Assembly: GCA_023395675.1 (NCBI GenBank)
Contig: JAEWYL010000051.1
Span: forward strand, 1-5,661
DNA length: 5,661 bases
From: Chloroflexota bacterium
GTDB lineage: Bacteria > Chloroflexota > Anaerolineae > Anaerolineales > UBA4823
Reading direction: 5' to 3'
The translations under genes and the position numbers were made by a program. Positions within the stretch are counted from its first letter, which is position 1. Each line of letters opens with the position of its first letter. Shown here in pieces: positions 1-5,533 of this stretch. Under the pieces are notes generated by a model, which saw nothing but the letters and a program-made list of their open reading frames with translations, made no database searches and was not told the origin of the DNA.

Positions 1-119
1 CCCCCCAACCAAACAACCCTACTTTCTCCTCTCGGGTAGGAGAAAAAGGCAGGACGCGATTACCCTGGGTCCGGCCCGCCCTCCCTTGCAGTAATCGCCG
101 CTTTGGATGATAATACCGG

Positions 120-170
120 CGCGGCAGGCAGCCGCTCGGATCCTTCGGGACCGAGACGGGCCGCGTTTTT
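120..170 (+). terminator. Intrinsic terminator or attenuator hairpin before panB
   Basis: The inner stem is CTCGG (135-139), a bulged A, then TCC, closing on a TTCG tetraloop (144-147) and returning as GGA-CCGAG (148-155). C(UUCG)G is an exceptionally stable tetraloop. The stem continues as CCG (132-134) with CGG (157-159), across a bulged A156. An outer stem pairs CGCGGC (120-125) with GCCGCG (160-165). Five Ts follow directly at 166-170. This is a textbook rho-independent layout, ending 51 nt before the panB start. It either stops an upstream transcript or, more interestingly, attenuates the pan transcript. The sequence alone cannot decide between these. Confidence 0.7.
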
Positions 171-207
171 CACACCCACCCGTTCCCCGGGACGGCCTCT
201 ACCTCAG

Positions 208-214
208 AAAGGAG
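208..214 (+). promoter_or_regulatory. panB ribosome binding site
   Basis: AAAGGAG sits 7 nt upstream of the GTG at 222, which is ideal spacing. It supports this GTG as the panB start even though the encoded protein is about 20 residues longer at the N-terminus than E. coli PanB. Confidence 0.8.
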
Positions 215-221
215 AGTACCA

Positions 222-1130
222 GTGTCCACCCTTCCAGAACCAATTAAAAACGGCGGAAGCCGCAAAAAAGTGACCACCCTGGCCCTGCAGCGCAAGAAAG
301 AGCGCGGCCAGCCGATCACCATGCTCACCGCCTATGATTACCCCACCGCCCTGGCGGTTGACCAGGCGGGGATCGATTCAATCCTGGTCGGCGATTCGCT
401 CGGCATGGTCGTATTGGGCTACCCCAACACCCTGCCGGTGACCATGGAAGATATGCTCCACCACTGCAAGGCGGTGGCGCGCGGGGCCCAAACCGCCCTG
501 CTGGTGGGCGATATGCCCTTCATGTCTTACCAGACCGACGTGGACAGCGCGGTGCGCAACGCCGGGCGCTTCCTGCAGGAAGCCGGCATGGACGCGGTCA
601 AGCTGGAGGGCGGGCGCGAGCGGGCCGGCGCCGCGGCCGCCATCGTCTCCGCCGGCATCCCCGTGATGGGCCACCTGGGCCTCACCCCGCAGAGCGTGAA
701 CCAGTTGGGCGGCTTCCGCCCGCAGGGGCGCAGCGCCGCGGCCGCCCGCCGCCTGCTGGAGGACGCCCTGATCCTGCAGGAGGCCGGCTGCTTCAGCCTG
801 GTGCTCGAATCGGTGCCCGCCCGCCTGGCGGGCCTGGTCAGCCGCCGCCTGCAGATCCCCACCATTGGCATCGGGGCCGGGGCCGGCTGCGACGGGCAGG
901 TGCTGGTCTCGCACGACCTGCTCGGCCTGTTCGAGCGCTTCACCCCGAAGTTCGTCAAGCGCTACGCCAACCTGCACGCCGAACTGGGGCGCGCCTTCCG
1001 GGCCTATAAAGAGGAGGTCGAGAGCTCCCTCTTCCCGGCCGAAGAGCACACCGTGGAAATGCCGGACGAGGAGTGGGAGGCCCTGCTGGAGGAGATCGAA
1101 CCGCGGGCCCGGCACGAAGCCCAACCCTGA
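222..1130 (+). CDS. panB: 3-methyl-2-oxobutanoate hydroxymethyltransferase (ketopantoate hydroxymethyltransferase)
   Basis: This cytosolic enzyme transfers a hydroxymethyl group from 5,10-methylenetetrahydrofolate to 2-oxoisovalerate, giving ketopantoate, the first committed step to pantothenate. The TIM-barrel family signatures are all present: TAYDYPTA (36-43), VGDSLGM (56-62), LPVTMEDM (71-78), GDMPFMSY (96-103), VKLEGG (126-131), GHLGLTPQSVN (150-160) and GIGAG (216-220). Matching to E. coli PanB, D58, D97 and E129 are the Mg-binding acids and E196 in LVLESVP is the catalytic base. At 302 residues it is longer than E. coli PanB (264). The extra length is a basic N-terminal segment of about 20 residues and an acidic C-terminal tail (about 275-302, rich in Glu) beyond the usual EEH ending. 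The GTG start is supported by a well-placed Shine-Dalgarno sequence. It is the first pan gene, directly downstream of the structured leader. No key residue is missing. Confidence 0.97.
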   Translation: MSTLPEPIKNGGSRKKVTTLALQRKKERGQPITMLTAYDYPTALAVDQAGIDSILVGDSLGMVVLGYPNTLPVTMEDMLHHCKAVARGAQTALLVGDMPFMSYQTDVDSAVRNAGRFLQEAGMDAVKLEGGRERAGAAAAIVSAGIPVMGHLGLTPQSVNQLGGFRPQGRSAAAARRLLEDALILQEAGCFSLVLESVPARLAGLVSRRLQIPTIGIGAGAGCDGQVLVSHDLLGLFERFTPKFVKRYANLHAELGRAFRAYKEEVESSLFPAEEHTVEMPDEEWEALLEEIEPRARHEAQP

Positions 1131-1161
1131 CCCGGCCCGGCATTCTTGAACCGCCCGAAAC

Positions 1162-1235
1162 GCGCCGGCCGGAGACAGCCTCGGGCCGGCGCCCACTTCT
1201 CCCGCAGCGGGCGGCCGGTAGACACCCGCTGCGGG
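1162..1235 (+). other. Two tandem GC hairpins between panB and panE
   Basis: Hairpin A pairs GCGCCGGCC (1162-1170) perfectly with GGCCGGCGC (1184-1192). Hairpin B pairs CCCGCAGCGGG (1201-1211) perfectly with CCCGCTGCGGG (1225-1235). Both loops are exactly 13 nt and only 8 nt separate the stems. No T-run follows either stem, so these are not standard intrinsic terminators. They lie in the panB-panE gap, ending 14 nt before the panE ribosome binding site. They could stabilise or process the mRNA, or set the ratio of PanB to the downstream enzymes. Short GC palindromes are common by chance in such DNA, but 9- and 11-bp perfect arms in tandem are less so. Confidence 0.5.
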
Positions 1236-1249
1236 CCAGCCCAAATTTC

Positions 1250-1256
1250 AAGGAAA
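1250..1256 (+). promoter_or_regulatory. panE ribosome binding site that fixes the GTG start
   Basis: AAGGAAA lies just upstream of the GTG at 1262, with 7 nt between AAGGA and the start. The reading frame stays open upstream to an ATG at 1073 inside panB. The roughly 63 residues this would add are Pro/Arg-rich and unlike any reductase N-terminus, whereas the nucleotide-binding motif begins about 10 residues after this GTG. Confidence 0.75.
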
Positions 1257-1261
1257 CCCAA

Positions 1262-2212
1262 GTGCAACCTGAACCCACCTCCTCCATCCTGATTGTCGGC
1301 ACCGGCGCCATGGCCTCTCTGTTCGCCGCCCGCCTGGCGGCGGCAGGCGTGGACGTGACCATGCTGGGGAGCTGGCCGGAAGGGCTGGCTGCCCTGCGCC
1401 GGGACGGCGTGCGCCTGATCGAACCGGCGCCGGAGGGCGGCGCGGAGAGGCGCTATCCGGTGCGCGTGGTCGAGATCCCCGCCGCGGGCGAGCCCTGCGA
1501 GCTCCCGGGCGCCCGCTACGCCCTGGTGCTGGTCAAATCCTGGCAGACGCGCCGCTCCGGCTGCCTGCTGCAGAACTGCCTGGCGCCTGGCGGCCTGGCC
1601 CTCAGCCTGCAGAACGGGCTGGGGAACCGGGAGGCCCTGGCGGAGAGCCTGGGGCCCGAGCGGGTGGCCCTGGGGGTGGCAACCGTGGGCGCCAACCTGG
1701 CCGCCCCCGGGAGGGTGCGCGCCGGGGGCGAGGGCAGCCTGGTCATCGGCGACCACCCCCGCCTGGAGCCCCTGGCCGCCCTGCTGCGGGGCGCCGGCTT
1801 CCAGGTCGAACAGACCCCCGACCCGGACGCCCTGCTGTGGGGCAAGCTGGCGATCAACGCCGCCATCAACCCGCTCACCGCCCTGCTGGGCGTGCCCAAC
1901 GGAGAGCTGCTGAAGCGGCCCTCCGCCCGCCAGCTCATGGCCGGCCTGGCCCGGGAGACCGCCGCGGTCGCCTCCGCCCAGGCCATCCGCCTGCCCTACC
2001 CGGACCCGGTGGCCATGGCCGAAAGGGTGGCGGAGCGCACCGCCCTCAACCGCTCCTCCATGCTGCAGGATATCCAGCGCGGCGCGCCCACCGAGATTGA
2101 CGCCATCTGCGGCAATATCGTCGAAGCCGGCGAGGAGTTCGGCGTGGAGACGCCGCTCAACCGCTCTATGTCGCTGCTGGTAAAGGCCCTGGTCGAGGGG
2201 GCCCGGGCCTGA
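1262..2212 (+). CDS. panE: 2-dehydropantoate 2-reductase (ketopantoate reductase)
   Basis: This enzyme reduces ketopantoate to pantoate with NADPH, the second step of pantothenate synthesis. From the GTG it encodes 316 residues, close to the family's usual 290-320. The N-terminal Rossmann domain opens with ILIVGTGAMAS (9-19), the GxGAxx dinucleotide loop; it has Ala where Gly is commoner in the last part. VKSWQT (91-96) holds the lysine matching E. coli K72, and LQNGLGN (116-122) is the conserved Asn-Gly turn. The all-helical C-terminal domain carries WGKLAINAAINPLTAL (193-208), with K195 as the likely catalytic lysine and N199/N203 in the substrate pocket. RSSMLQD (264-270) and PTEID (276-280) complete the active site, E278 matching E. 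coli E256. All signature residues are intact. It lies 131 nt after panB and 35 nt before panC. The related enzyme IlvC can do the same reaction, but this sequence is clearly of the PanE/ApbA family. Confidence 0.95.
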   Translation: MQPEPTSSILIVGTGAMASLFAARLAAAGVDVTMLGSWPEGLAALRRDGVRLIEPAPEGGAERRYPVRVVEIPAAGEPCELPGARYALVLVKSWQTRRSGCLLQNCLAPGGLALSLQNGLGNREALAESLGPERVALGVATVGANLAAPGRVRAGGEGSLVIGDHPRLEPLAALLRGAGFQVEQTPDPDALLWGKLAINAAINPLTALLGVPNGELLKRPSARQLMAGLARETAAVASAQAIRLPYPDPVAMAERVAERTALNRSSMLQDIQRGAPTEIDAICGNIVEAGEEFGVETPLNRSMSLLVKALVEGARA

Positions 2213-2247
2213 AACAGCCGCCCGCCTTTTACTTTCAAACACAGACG

Positions 2248-3084
2248 ATGGAAACCGTTACCACTTTCGATGCGCTCCTTTCCGCCCGCGCCCGCCTGCC
2301 CGAGCCGGTGGGCCTGGTGCCCACCATGGGCTTTCTACACGCCGGTCACCTCTCCCTGGTACACGCCGCCCGCGCCGAGTGCGCCAGCGTGGTGGTCAGC
2401 GTCTTCGTCAACCCCACCCAGTTCGGCCCCGCAGAAGACCTGGAGGCCTACCCGCGCGACCTGGAACGGGACCTGGCCCTGCTGCGAGAGGCCGGGGCCG
2501 ACCTGGTCTGGACCCCGACCGCTGAGAGCATGTACCCGCCGGGCTTCCAGACCTGGGTCACGGTGGAGGAGGTCACGAAACCCCTGGAGGGCCAGATGCG
2601 CCCCGGGCATTTCCGCGGGGTGACCACCGTGGTCGCCAAGCTTTTCAACGCCGTGCGCCCGCAGCGGGCCTATTTCGGGCAGAAGGACGCCCAGCAGGCG
2701 GCCGTCATCCGCCAGATGGTGCGCGACCTGAGCTACCCGCTGGAGGTGTCCGTCTGCCCCATCGTGCGCGAACCGGACGGGCTGGCGATGTCCAGCCGCA
2801 ACACCTACCTGAACCCGGACGAGCGCCGGGCTGCGACGGCGCTCTCGCGCGCCCTGCAGGCCGCCCGGAGCGCTTACGAGGCCGGCGAGCGGGAGGCGGA
2901 GACGCTGCGGCGCGCCATGCTGGACACTTTGGAGGCCGAGCCGCTGGCGCGCGTCCAGTACGTCTCCTGTGCCGACGCGCAGAGCCTGGAGGAGCTGCAC
3001 GGTCCCGTGCAGGCCCCCACCCTGCTCTCCATGGCGGTCTACGTCGGGAAAACGCGCCTGATTGACAACCTGGTCCTCGGTTAG
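2248..3084 (+). CDS. panC: Pantothenate synthetase (pantoate-beta-alanine ligase)
   Basis: This enzyme joins pantoate and beta-alanine with ATP, through a pantoyl-adenylate, to give pantothenate. The family signatures appear in order: VPTMGFLHAGHLSLV (24-38) with the HxGH nucleotide motif (H31, H34), SVFVNPTQF (51-59), MRPGHFRGVTTVVAKLFN (117-134), YFGQKDAQQ (142-150), and REPDGLAMSSRNTYL (174-188), which contains the KMSKS-like loop. The C-terminal small domain ends in the usual DNLVL. At 278 residues it is full length (E. coli 283). The ATG fits the normal N-terminus, yet no Shine-Dalgarno sequence is visible in the 35 nt after panE. Translation may depend on reinitiation after panE or on an unstructured start region. 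Beta-alanine must come from elsewhere, since no panD is present in the window. Confidence 0.97.
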   Translation: METVTTFDALLSARARLPEPVGLVPTMGFLHAGHLSLVHAARAECASVVVSVFVNPTQFGPAEDLEAYPRDLERDLALLREAGADLVWTPTAESMYPPGFQTWVTVEEVTKPLEGQMRPGHFRGVTTVVAKLFNAVRPQRAYFGQKDAQQAAVIRQMVRDLSYPLEVSVCPIVREPDGLAMSSRNTYLNPDERRAATALSRALQAARSAYEAGEREAETLRRAMLDTLEAEPLARVQYVSCADAQSLEELHGPVQAPTLLSMAVYVGKTRLIDNLVLG

Positions 3085-3088
3085 CGGC

Positions 3089-3110
3089 CGGTGATCGTCA
3101 TTCCGTTTTT
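3089..3110 (+). terminator. Weak candidate terminator after panC
   Basis: CGGTGA (3089-3094) pairs with TCA (3098-3100) and, after a TT bulge, with CCG (3103-3105). Five Ts follow at 3106-3110, only a few bases beyond the panC stop codon. The position and T-run fit an intrinsic terminator, but a 6-bp bulged stem with a 3-nt loop is weak. It would allow partial read-through into coaX. Confidence 0.3.
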
Positions 3111-3136
3111 GAGAAGCTGCCCGGTTCAGGGAAGAA

Positions 3137-3179
3137 TGTGCGTGTGAGGGGCGGGCTGCGCCCGCACAAAACGCTCACA
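3137..3179 (+). other. Hairpin region with two mutually exclusive pairings, upstream of coaX
   Basis: Fold 1 pairs TGTGAG (3143-3148) with CTCACA (3174-3179) outside a stem of GCGGGC (3151-3156) with GCCCGC (3160-3165). Fold 2 pairs TGTGCG (3137-3142) with CGCACA (3163-3168), which uses up part of the inner 3' arm of fold 1. Every pairing is perfect. It lies in the 162-nt panC-coaX gap, the longest break in the cluster, and could affect read-through or coaX expression. No T-run follows and no known RNA family is recognised. Confidence 0.35.
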
Positions 3180-3246
3180 ACCCTTCCCTCTGCCTGCTTC
3201 TATCCACAGCAGAAACCTGGAGCCGTAAGGGAGAAGAAGTTCGGAT

Positions 3247-4029
3247 ATGCTGCTCGCAATTGACGCCGGGAACACCAATATCACCCTCGGCCTGTACAAC
3301 GGCAGCGCCCTGGGAGCCCGCTGGCGGCTGGCCACCGTGCACGAGCGCATGCCCGACGAGTACGGGCTGCAGCTCGTCGGCCTGCTGCAGCACGCCGGGC
3401 ACAGCCCTGCCGAGGTGAGCGGGATCTGCCTGGCCTCCGTCGTGCCGCCCTTGACCGGGAAGCTGGTGGAGGCCTGCCGGGAATATCTGGGGCGCGAGCC
3501 CGTTGTGGTGGACACCGGGGTGAAGACCGGGGTGCGCATCCGCTACGAGGACCCGCGCGCCGTGGGGGCCGACCGCATCGTGGACGCGGCCGCGGTGCAG
3601 AAGCTCTACGGCGGGCCGGCCTGCGTGGTGGACTTCGGCACCGCCACCACCTTCGACGCCATCTCCGCCGAGGGCGACTACCTGGGCGGGGCCATCGCTC
3701 CGGGGATCGGCATCTCCGCCGAGGCCCTGTACCTGCGCACCGCCAAGCTGATGCGGGTGGACATCCAGCGCCCGCCCGGGGTCATCGGGCGCAACACCAC
3801 CCACGCCCTGCAGTCCGGGCTGCTCTTCGGCTACGTCTCCCTGGTGGAGGGCATGGTGGCGCGCTTCCGCCAGGAGCTCGGCCCGGCCATGAAGGTCATC
3901 GCCACCGGCGGGTTGGCCGAGGTCATGGCCCGCGAGACGGAGGTGATTGACATCCTCGCCCCCTGGCTGACCCTGGACGGCCTGCGCATCGTCTACGAGC
4001 TGAACCAGGGCCGCCCGGCGGAGGGCTGA
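3247..4029 (+). CDS. coaX: Type III pantothenate kinase
   Basis: This enzyme phosphorylates pantothenate with ATP to 4'-phosphopantothenate, the first step of CoA synthesis. It belongs to the ASKHA (acetate kinase/Hsp70/actin) superfamily. Seen: LLAIDAGNTNITLGLY (2-17) is the first phosphate-binding motif with D6. GADRIVDAAA (107-116) carries the likely catalytic Asp (D109). VVDFGTATTFDAI (127-139) is the second phosphate motif, with D129 in the monovalent-cation site. GGAIAPGIGIS (147-157) and IATGGLA (218-224) complete the fold. Its 260 residues are typical of the family. Known: type III kinases are not feedback-inhibited by CoA, unlike type I CoaA, so control would have to act on expression or elsewhere. 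Start: the ATG gives the exact family N-terminus, but the best Shine-Dalgarno (AAGGGAG, 3227-3233) is 13 nt away, unusually far. The gene follows panC after 162 nt and overlaps the next gene by one base. Confidence 0.96.
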   Translation: MLLAIDAGNTNITLGLYNGSALGARWRLATVHERMPDEYGLQLVGLLQHAGHSPAEVSGICLASVVPPLTGKLVEACREYLGREPVVVDTGVKTGVRIRYEDPRAVGADRIVDAAAVQKLYGGPACVVDFGTATTFDAISAEGDYLGGAIAPGIGISAEALYLRTAKLMRVDIQRPPGVIGRNTTHALQSGLLFGYVSLVEGMVARFRQELGPAMKVIATGGLAEVMARETEVIDILAPWLTLDGLRIVYELNQGRPAEG

Positions 4030-4649
4030 TGCCTGAGGCCGGTGAGGCGCACCCCAGCTTCCTGACCATCCAGACCCGCACCGGCTGGGGGCGCGCGCTG
4101 GAGGCCTTCGCCGGCTGGTGCGCCCCGCGCCCGGGAGAGCTGGCCCTGGACGCGGGCTGCGGGCCCGGGCTGCTGCCGGCCCTGCTCCAGGCGCGCGGGG
4201 CTATCGCTTTCGGCCTGGACCTGGACCCGCAGGCCCTGGCCTCACCCCTGCACCCGGGGCTGGTTTTGGGCGACGCTCTGCGCCTGCCCTTCCCCGGAGG
4301 GCTTTTTCACCTGCTGGCGGCCTCGAACCTGCTCTTCCTGCTGCCCGACCCGCAGCCCGCCCTGCAGGAGCTGCGGCGGGTGCTGCGCCCCGGCGGGCGG
4401 CTGTGCCTGCTCAACCCCTCCGAGCGCCTGAGCCAGGAGGCGGCGGAAACCCTGGCGCGAGAGCGCGGGCTGCAGGGGGCGGCGCGCCAGTCGCTGCTGG
4501 GCTGGGCGCGGCGGGCCGAGGCAAACCGGCGCTGGAGCGAGGCGGAGACGGCCGCGCTGCTGGCGAGCGCCGGCCTGCGGCTGGCGGAGAGCGCCCTGCG
4601 CGTGGGGCCGGGGCTGGCGCGCTTCTCCCGCGCCGAACCTGTGGATTAG
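4029..4649 (+). CDS. Class I SAM-dependent methyltransferase, substrate unknown
   Basis: A 206-residue protein of the Methyltransf_11 (UbiE/BioC-like) type. Seen: motif I LALDAGCGPG (38-47) binds S-adenosylmethionine. GLDLDPQAL (62-70) holds the acidic residue D64 or D66 for the ribose hydroxyls. GDALRLPFPGGLF (81-93) follows, then LLFLLPDPQPALQELRRVLRPGG (101-123) and the strand RLCLLNPS (124-131). The C-terminal third is Ala/Arg/Leu-rich and helical, with no recognised specificity. No signal peptide or membrane segment is visible. The ATG overlaps the coaX stop as TGATG. A strong GGAGG (4020-4024) inside the end of coaX lies 4 nt before it, so translation is coupled to coaX. The tsaC gene follows after 3 nt. 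It lacks the NPPY motif of PrmC, which often neighbours tsaC, so it is not PrmC. The substrate could be a small molecule, lipid, quinone or RNA. The sequence does not say which. Confidence 0.85.
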   Translation: MPEAGEAHPSFLTIQTRTGWGRALEAFAGWCAPRPGELALDAGCGPGLLPALLQARGAIAFGLDLDPQALASPLHPGLVLGDALRLPFPGGLFHLLAASNLLFLLPDPQPALQELRRVLRPGGRLCLLNPSERLSQEAAETLARERGLQGAARQSLLGWARRAEANRRWSEAETAALLASAGLRLAESALRVGPGLARFSRAEPVD

Positions 4650-4652
4650 AGC

Positions 4653-5267
4653 ATGCAGACTGAAGTCCTCCCCGCACACGACCCGCAGTCCATCTCCCGC
4701 GCCCTGGCGCTGCTGCAGGGCGGGGGTCTGGCGGCTTTCCCCACCGACACCGTCTACGGGTTGGGCGCGCCGGTGAGCGCGCCGGAGAGCATCGAGGCCC
4801 TCTATGCGGTGAAAGGCCGCGACCTGACCAAGGCCATCCCGATTCTGATCGGGCGGGTGGAGGACCTGGACCGGGTCTCGCCCGACCCCGGCGCGCTGGC
4901 CCTCGGGCTGGCGGCCCGTTTCTGGCCCGGGCCCCTGACCCTGGTGGTGCCCCGCCGCCCCGACCTGCCGCAGGTCCTGTCCGCCCTGCCCACGGTGGGG
5001 GTGCGCATGCCCGACCACCCGGCGGCGCTGGCCCTGCTGCGCGCCGCGGGGCCTATGGCGGTCACCTCCGCCAACCTCTCCGGCCGGCCCAGCCCCACCA
5101 CCGCGCAGGAAGTGCTGGCGCAGCTCGAGGGGCGCATCCCCCTGCTGCTCGACGGGGGGCGCACCCCCGGCGGGCAGCCTTCGACCGTGGTGGACTGCAC
5201 CGGGCAGGAGCCGAGGGTGCTGCGCCCGGGGCCGGTCTCATTGGATGACCTCCTCCGGGGATGGTGA
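4653..5267 (+). CDS. tsaC: L-threonylcarbamoyladenylate synthase, TsaC/YrdC type
   Basis: This enzyme makes threonylcarbamoyl-AMP from threonine, bicarbonate and ATP. The TsaBDE proteins then use that product to form t6A at position 37 of ANN-decoding tRNAs. Seen in 204 residues: AAFPTDTVYGLG (27-38), AVKGRDLTKAIPI (52-64) with the K54/R56 pair, FWPGPLTLVV (90-99), VGVRMPDHP (115-123), TSANLSGRPSP (138-148) and STVVD (177-181). These form the full YrdC-domain substrate pocket. The stretch after KGR is DLTKAIP rather than the commoner P-x-x-x-P form, a mild variant. The protein ends soon after the domain, so it is the short TsaC form and not the two-domain Sua5. The start follows the methyltransferase stop by 3 nt. 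Only a weak GGA (4643-4645) precedes it, so coupling to the upstream gene is likely. YciO-like paralogues share the fold, but the KxR...SxN set favours TsaC. No other t6A genes are in the window. Confidence 0.93.
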   Translation: MQTEVLPAHDPQSISRALALLQGGGLAAFPTDTVYGLGAPVSAPESIEALYAVKGRDLTKAIPILIGRVEDLDRVSPDPGALALGLAARFWPGPLTLVVPRRPDLPQVLSALPTVGVRMPDHPAALALLRAAGPMAVTSANLSGRPSPTTAQEVLAQLEGRIPLLLDGGRTPGGQPSTVVDCTGQEPRVLRPGPVSLDDLLRGW

Positions 5268-5290
5268 AGCATCCCAAACAATCTATAACC

Positions 5291-5306
5291 GGTGAATATA
5301 TTCACC
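5291..5306. promoter_or_regulatory. Perfect 16-bp palindrome, operator-like (or weak hairpin) after tsaC
   Basis: GGTGAATATATTCACC reads identically on both strands and begins 24 nt after the tsaC stop. An AT core with GGTGA/TCACC arms is typical of an operator for a dimeric helix-turn-helix repressor. As RNA it would form a 6-bp stem with a TATA loop, followed by TTCGCATTTT, at best a weak terminator. Two degenerate copies occur downstream, at 5471-5486 (11 of 16 matching) and 5522-5537 (12 of 16), and the latter covers a TATAAT box. This favours a protein-binding site. The cognate regulator is not in the window. Confidence 0.5.
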
Positions 5307-5486
5307 TTCGCATTTTCCAGGCAGCGAGAAGAGGGGACTTGTTGCCCTTCTCTCCAGTCTATACACCGCTGGGAAGGGGGCAGGGGGGATGGGCGATAGA
5401 ACTTTGCGTAATTTTCGATGAGAAGCGGATGAAACCCGGCTGAGAGGCCATTAATTTTTAAAAAGAATCTCATAAATATTCTCACC

Positions 5487-5533
5487 AAAAATTTATCTGG
5501 GGTTCATATCGCACTCACGTGCGTGAATATAAT
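5487..5533 (+). promoter_or_regulatory. Candidate sigma70-type promoter with UP-like tract
   Basis: A perfect -10 box TATAAT lies at 5528-5533. TTCATA (5503-5508) is a 4-of-6 match to the -35 box, at a rather long spacing of 19. AAAAATTTAT (5487-5496) sits where an UP element would. The spacer contains an inverted repeat, TCACG (5515-5519) and CGTGA (5522-5526), immediately before the -10 box, a usual place for an operator. Expected transcription start is near 5540, heading toward the hairpin at 5557-5605. The -10 is strong but the -35 is ordinary. Confidence 0.45.

Larger units (their letters stand above)
18..221 (+). promoter_or_regulatory. Structured 5' leader of panB, candidate cis-regulatory RNA
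   Basis: Seen: the region before panB folds into several stems. Bases 23-30 (TTTCTCCT) pair with 38-45 (AGGAGAAA) around a 7-nt loop. Bases 56-63 (GCGATTAC) pair perfectly with 91-98 (GTAATCGC), enclosing a C-rich 27-nt segment. A terminator hairpin with a T-run follows at 120-170. The segment GCCGC at 97-101 can pair with GCGGC at 121-125, which is the 5' arm of the outer terminator stem. A switch between the 56-98 stem and the terminator on one side and an antiterminator on the other is therefore possible. Known: a conserved RNA called the pan motif occurs in leaders of pantothenate operons in Chloroflexota, Firmicutes and Deltaproteobacteria. I cannot recall its consensus well enough to match it here. 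Inference: this is a premature-termination leader. It could instead be the 3' end of an upstream unit. No promoter is visible upstream, so the start of the leader may lie outside the window. Confidence 0.45.

Noticed and set aside
86..114. Promoter match TTGCAG, 17-nt spacer, GATAAT in the panB leader
   Set aside because: The -35 matches only 3 of 6, and transcription would start at the base of the terminator hairpin, which makes little sense. It could still be real, but the support is poor.
99..170. T-box leader
   Set aside because: The terminator resembles those of T-box leaders, and TTTGGA plus ACCGGCGCGG loosely recall the T-box core. The diagnostic UGGNACCGCG is absent, and no Stem I specifier domain could be identified.
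1073..1261. Upstream extension of panE to an ATG inside panB
   Set aside because: The added residues do not resemble any reductase N-terminus, and a good Shine-Dalgarno sequence precedes the GTG at 1262.
1004..2242. Long open frame on the - strand (412 codons) across panE, and similar - strand frames across panB, panC, coaX and tsaC
   Set aside because: They are low-complexity translations rich in Gly/Gln/His/Ala or Arg/Pro with no domain motifs. They lie opposite well-recognised genes, as expected for high-GC codon usage with few stop codons on the other strand.
4029..4649. PrmC (release-factor glutamine methyltransferase), a common neighbour of tsaC
   Set aside because: The NPPY catalytic motif is absent; the corresponding region reads AASNLLF.
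5326..5352. Stem GAGAAG with CTTCTC as the tsaC terminator
   Set aside because: It is a short stem with no T-run after it. The strong terminator at 5557-5610 is a better candidate for ending the transcript.
5261..5443. Short + strand open frame of 60 codons after tsaC
   Set aside because: It starts inside the tsaC end, has no ribosome binding site, crosses the palindrome and a stem-loop, and shows no protein-like features.
5430..5500. TPP riboswitch suggested by CTGAGA at 5440-5445
   Set aside because: The other conserved TPP segments, the GGGGTGC-like part before and the GATCTGGATAATGCC-like part after, are missing.
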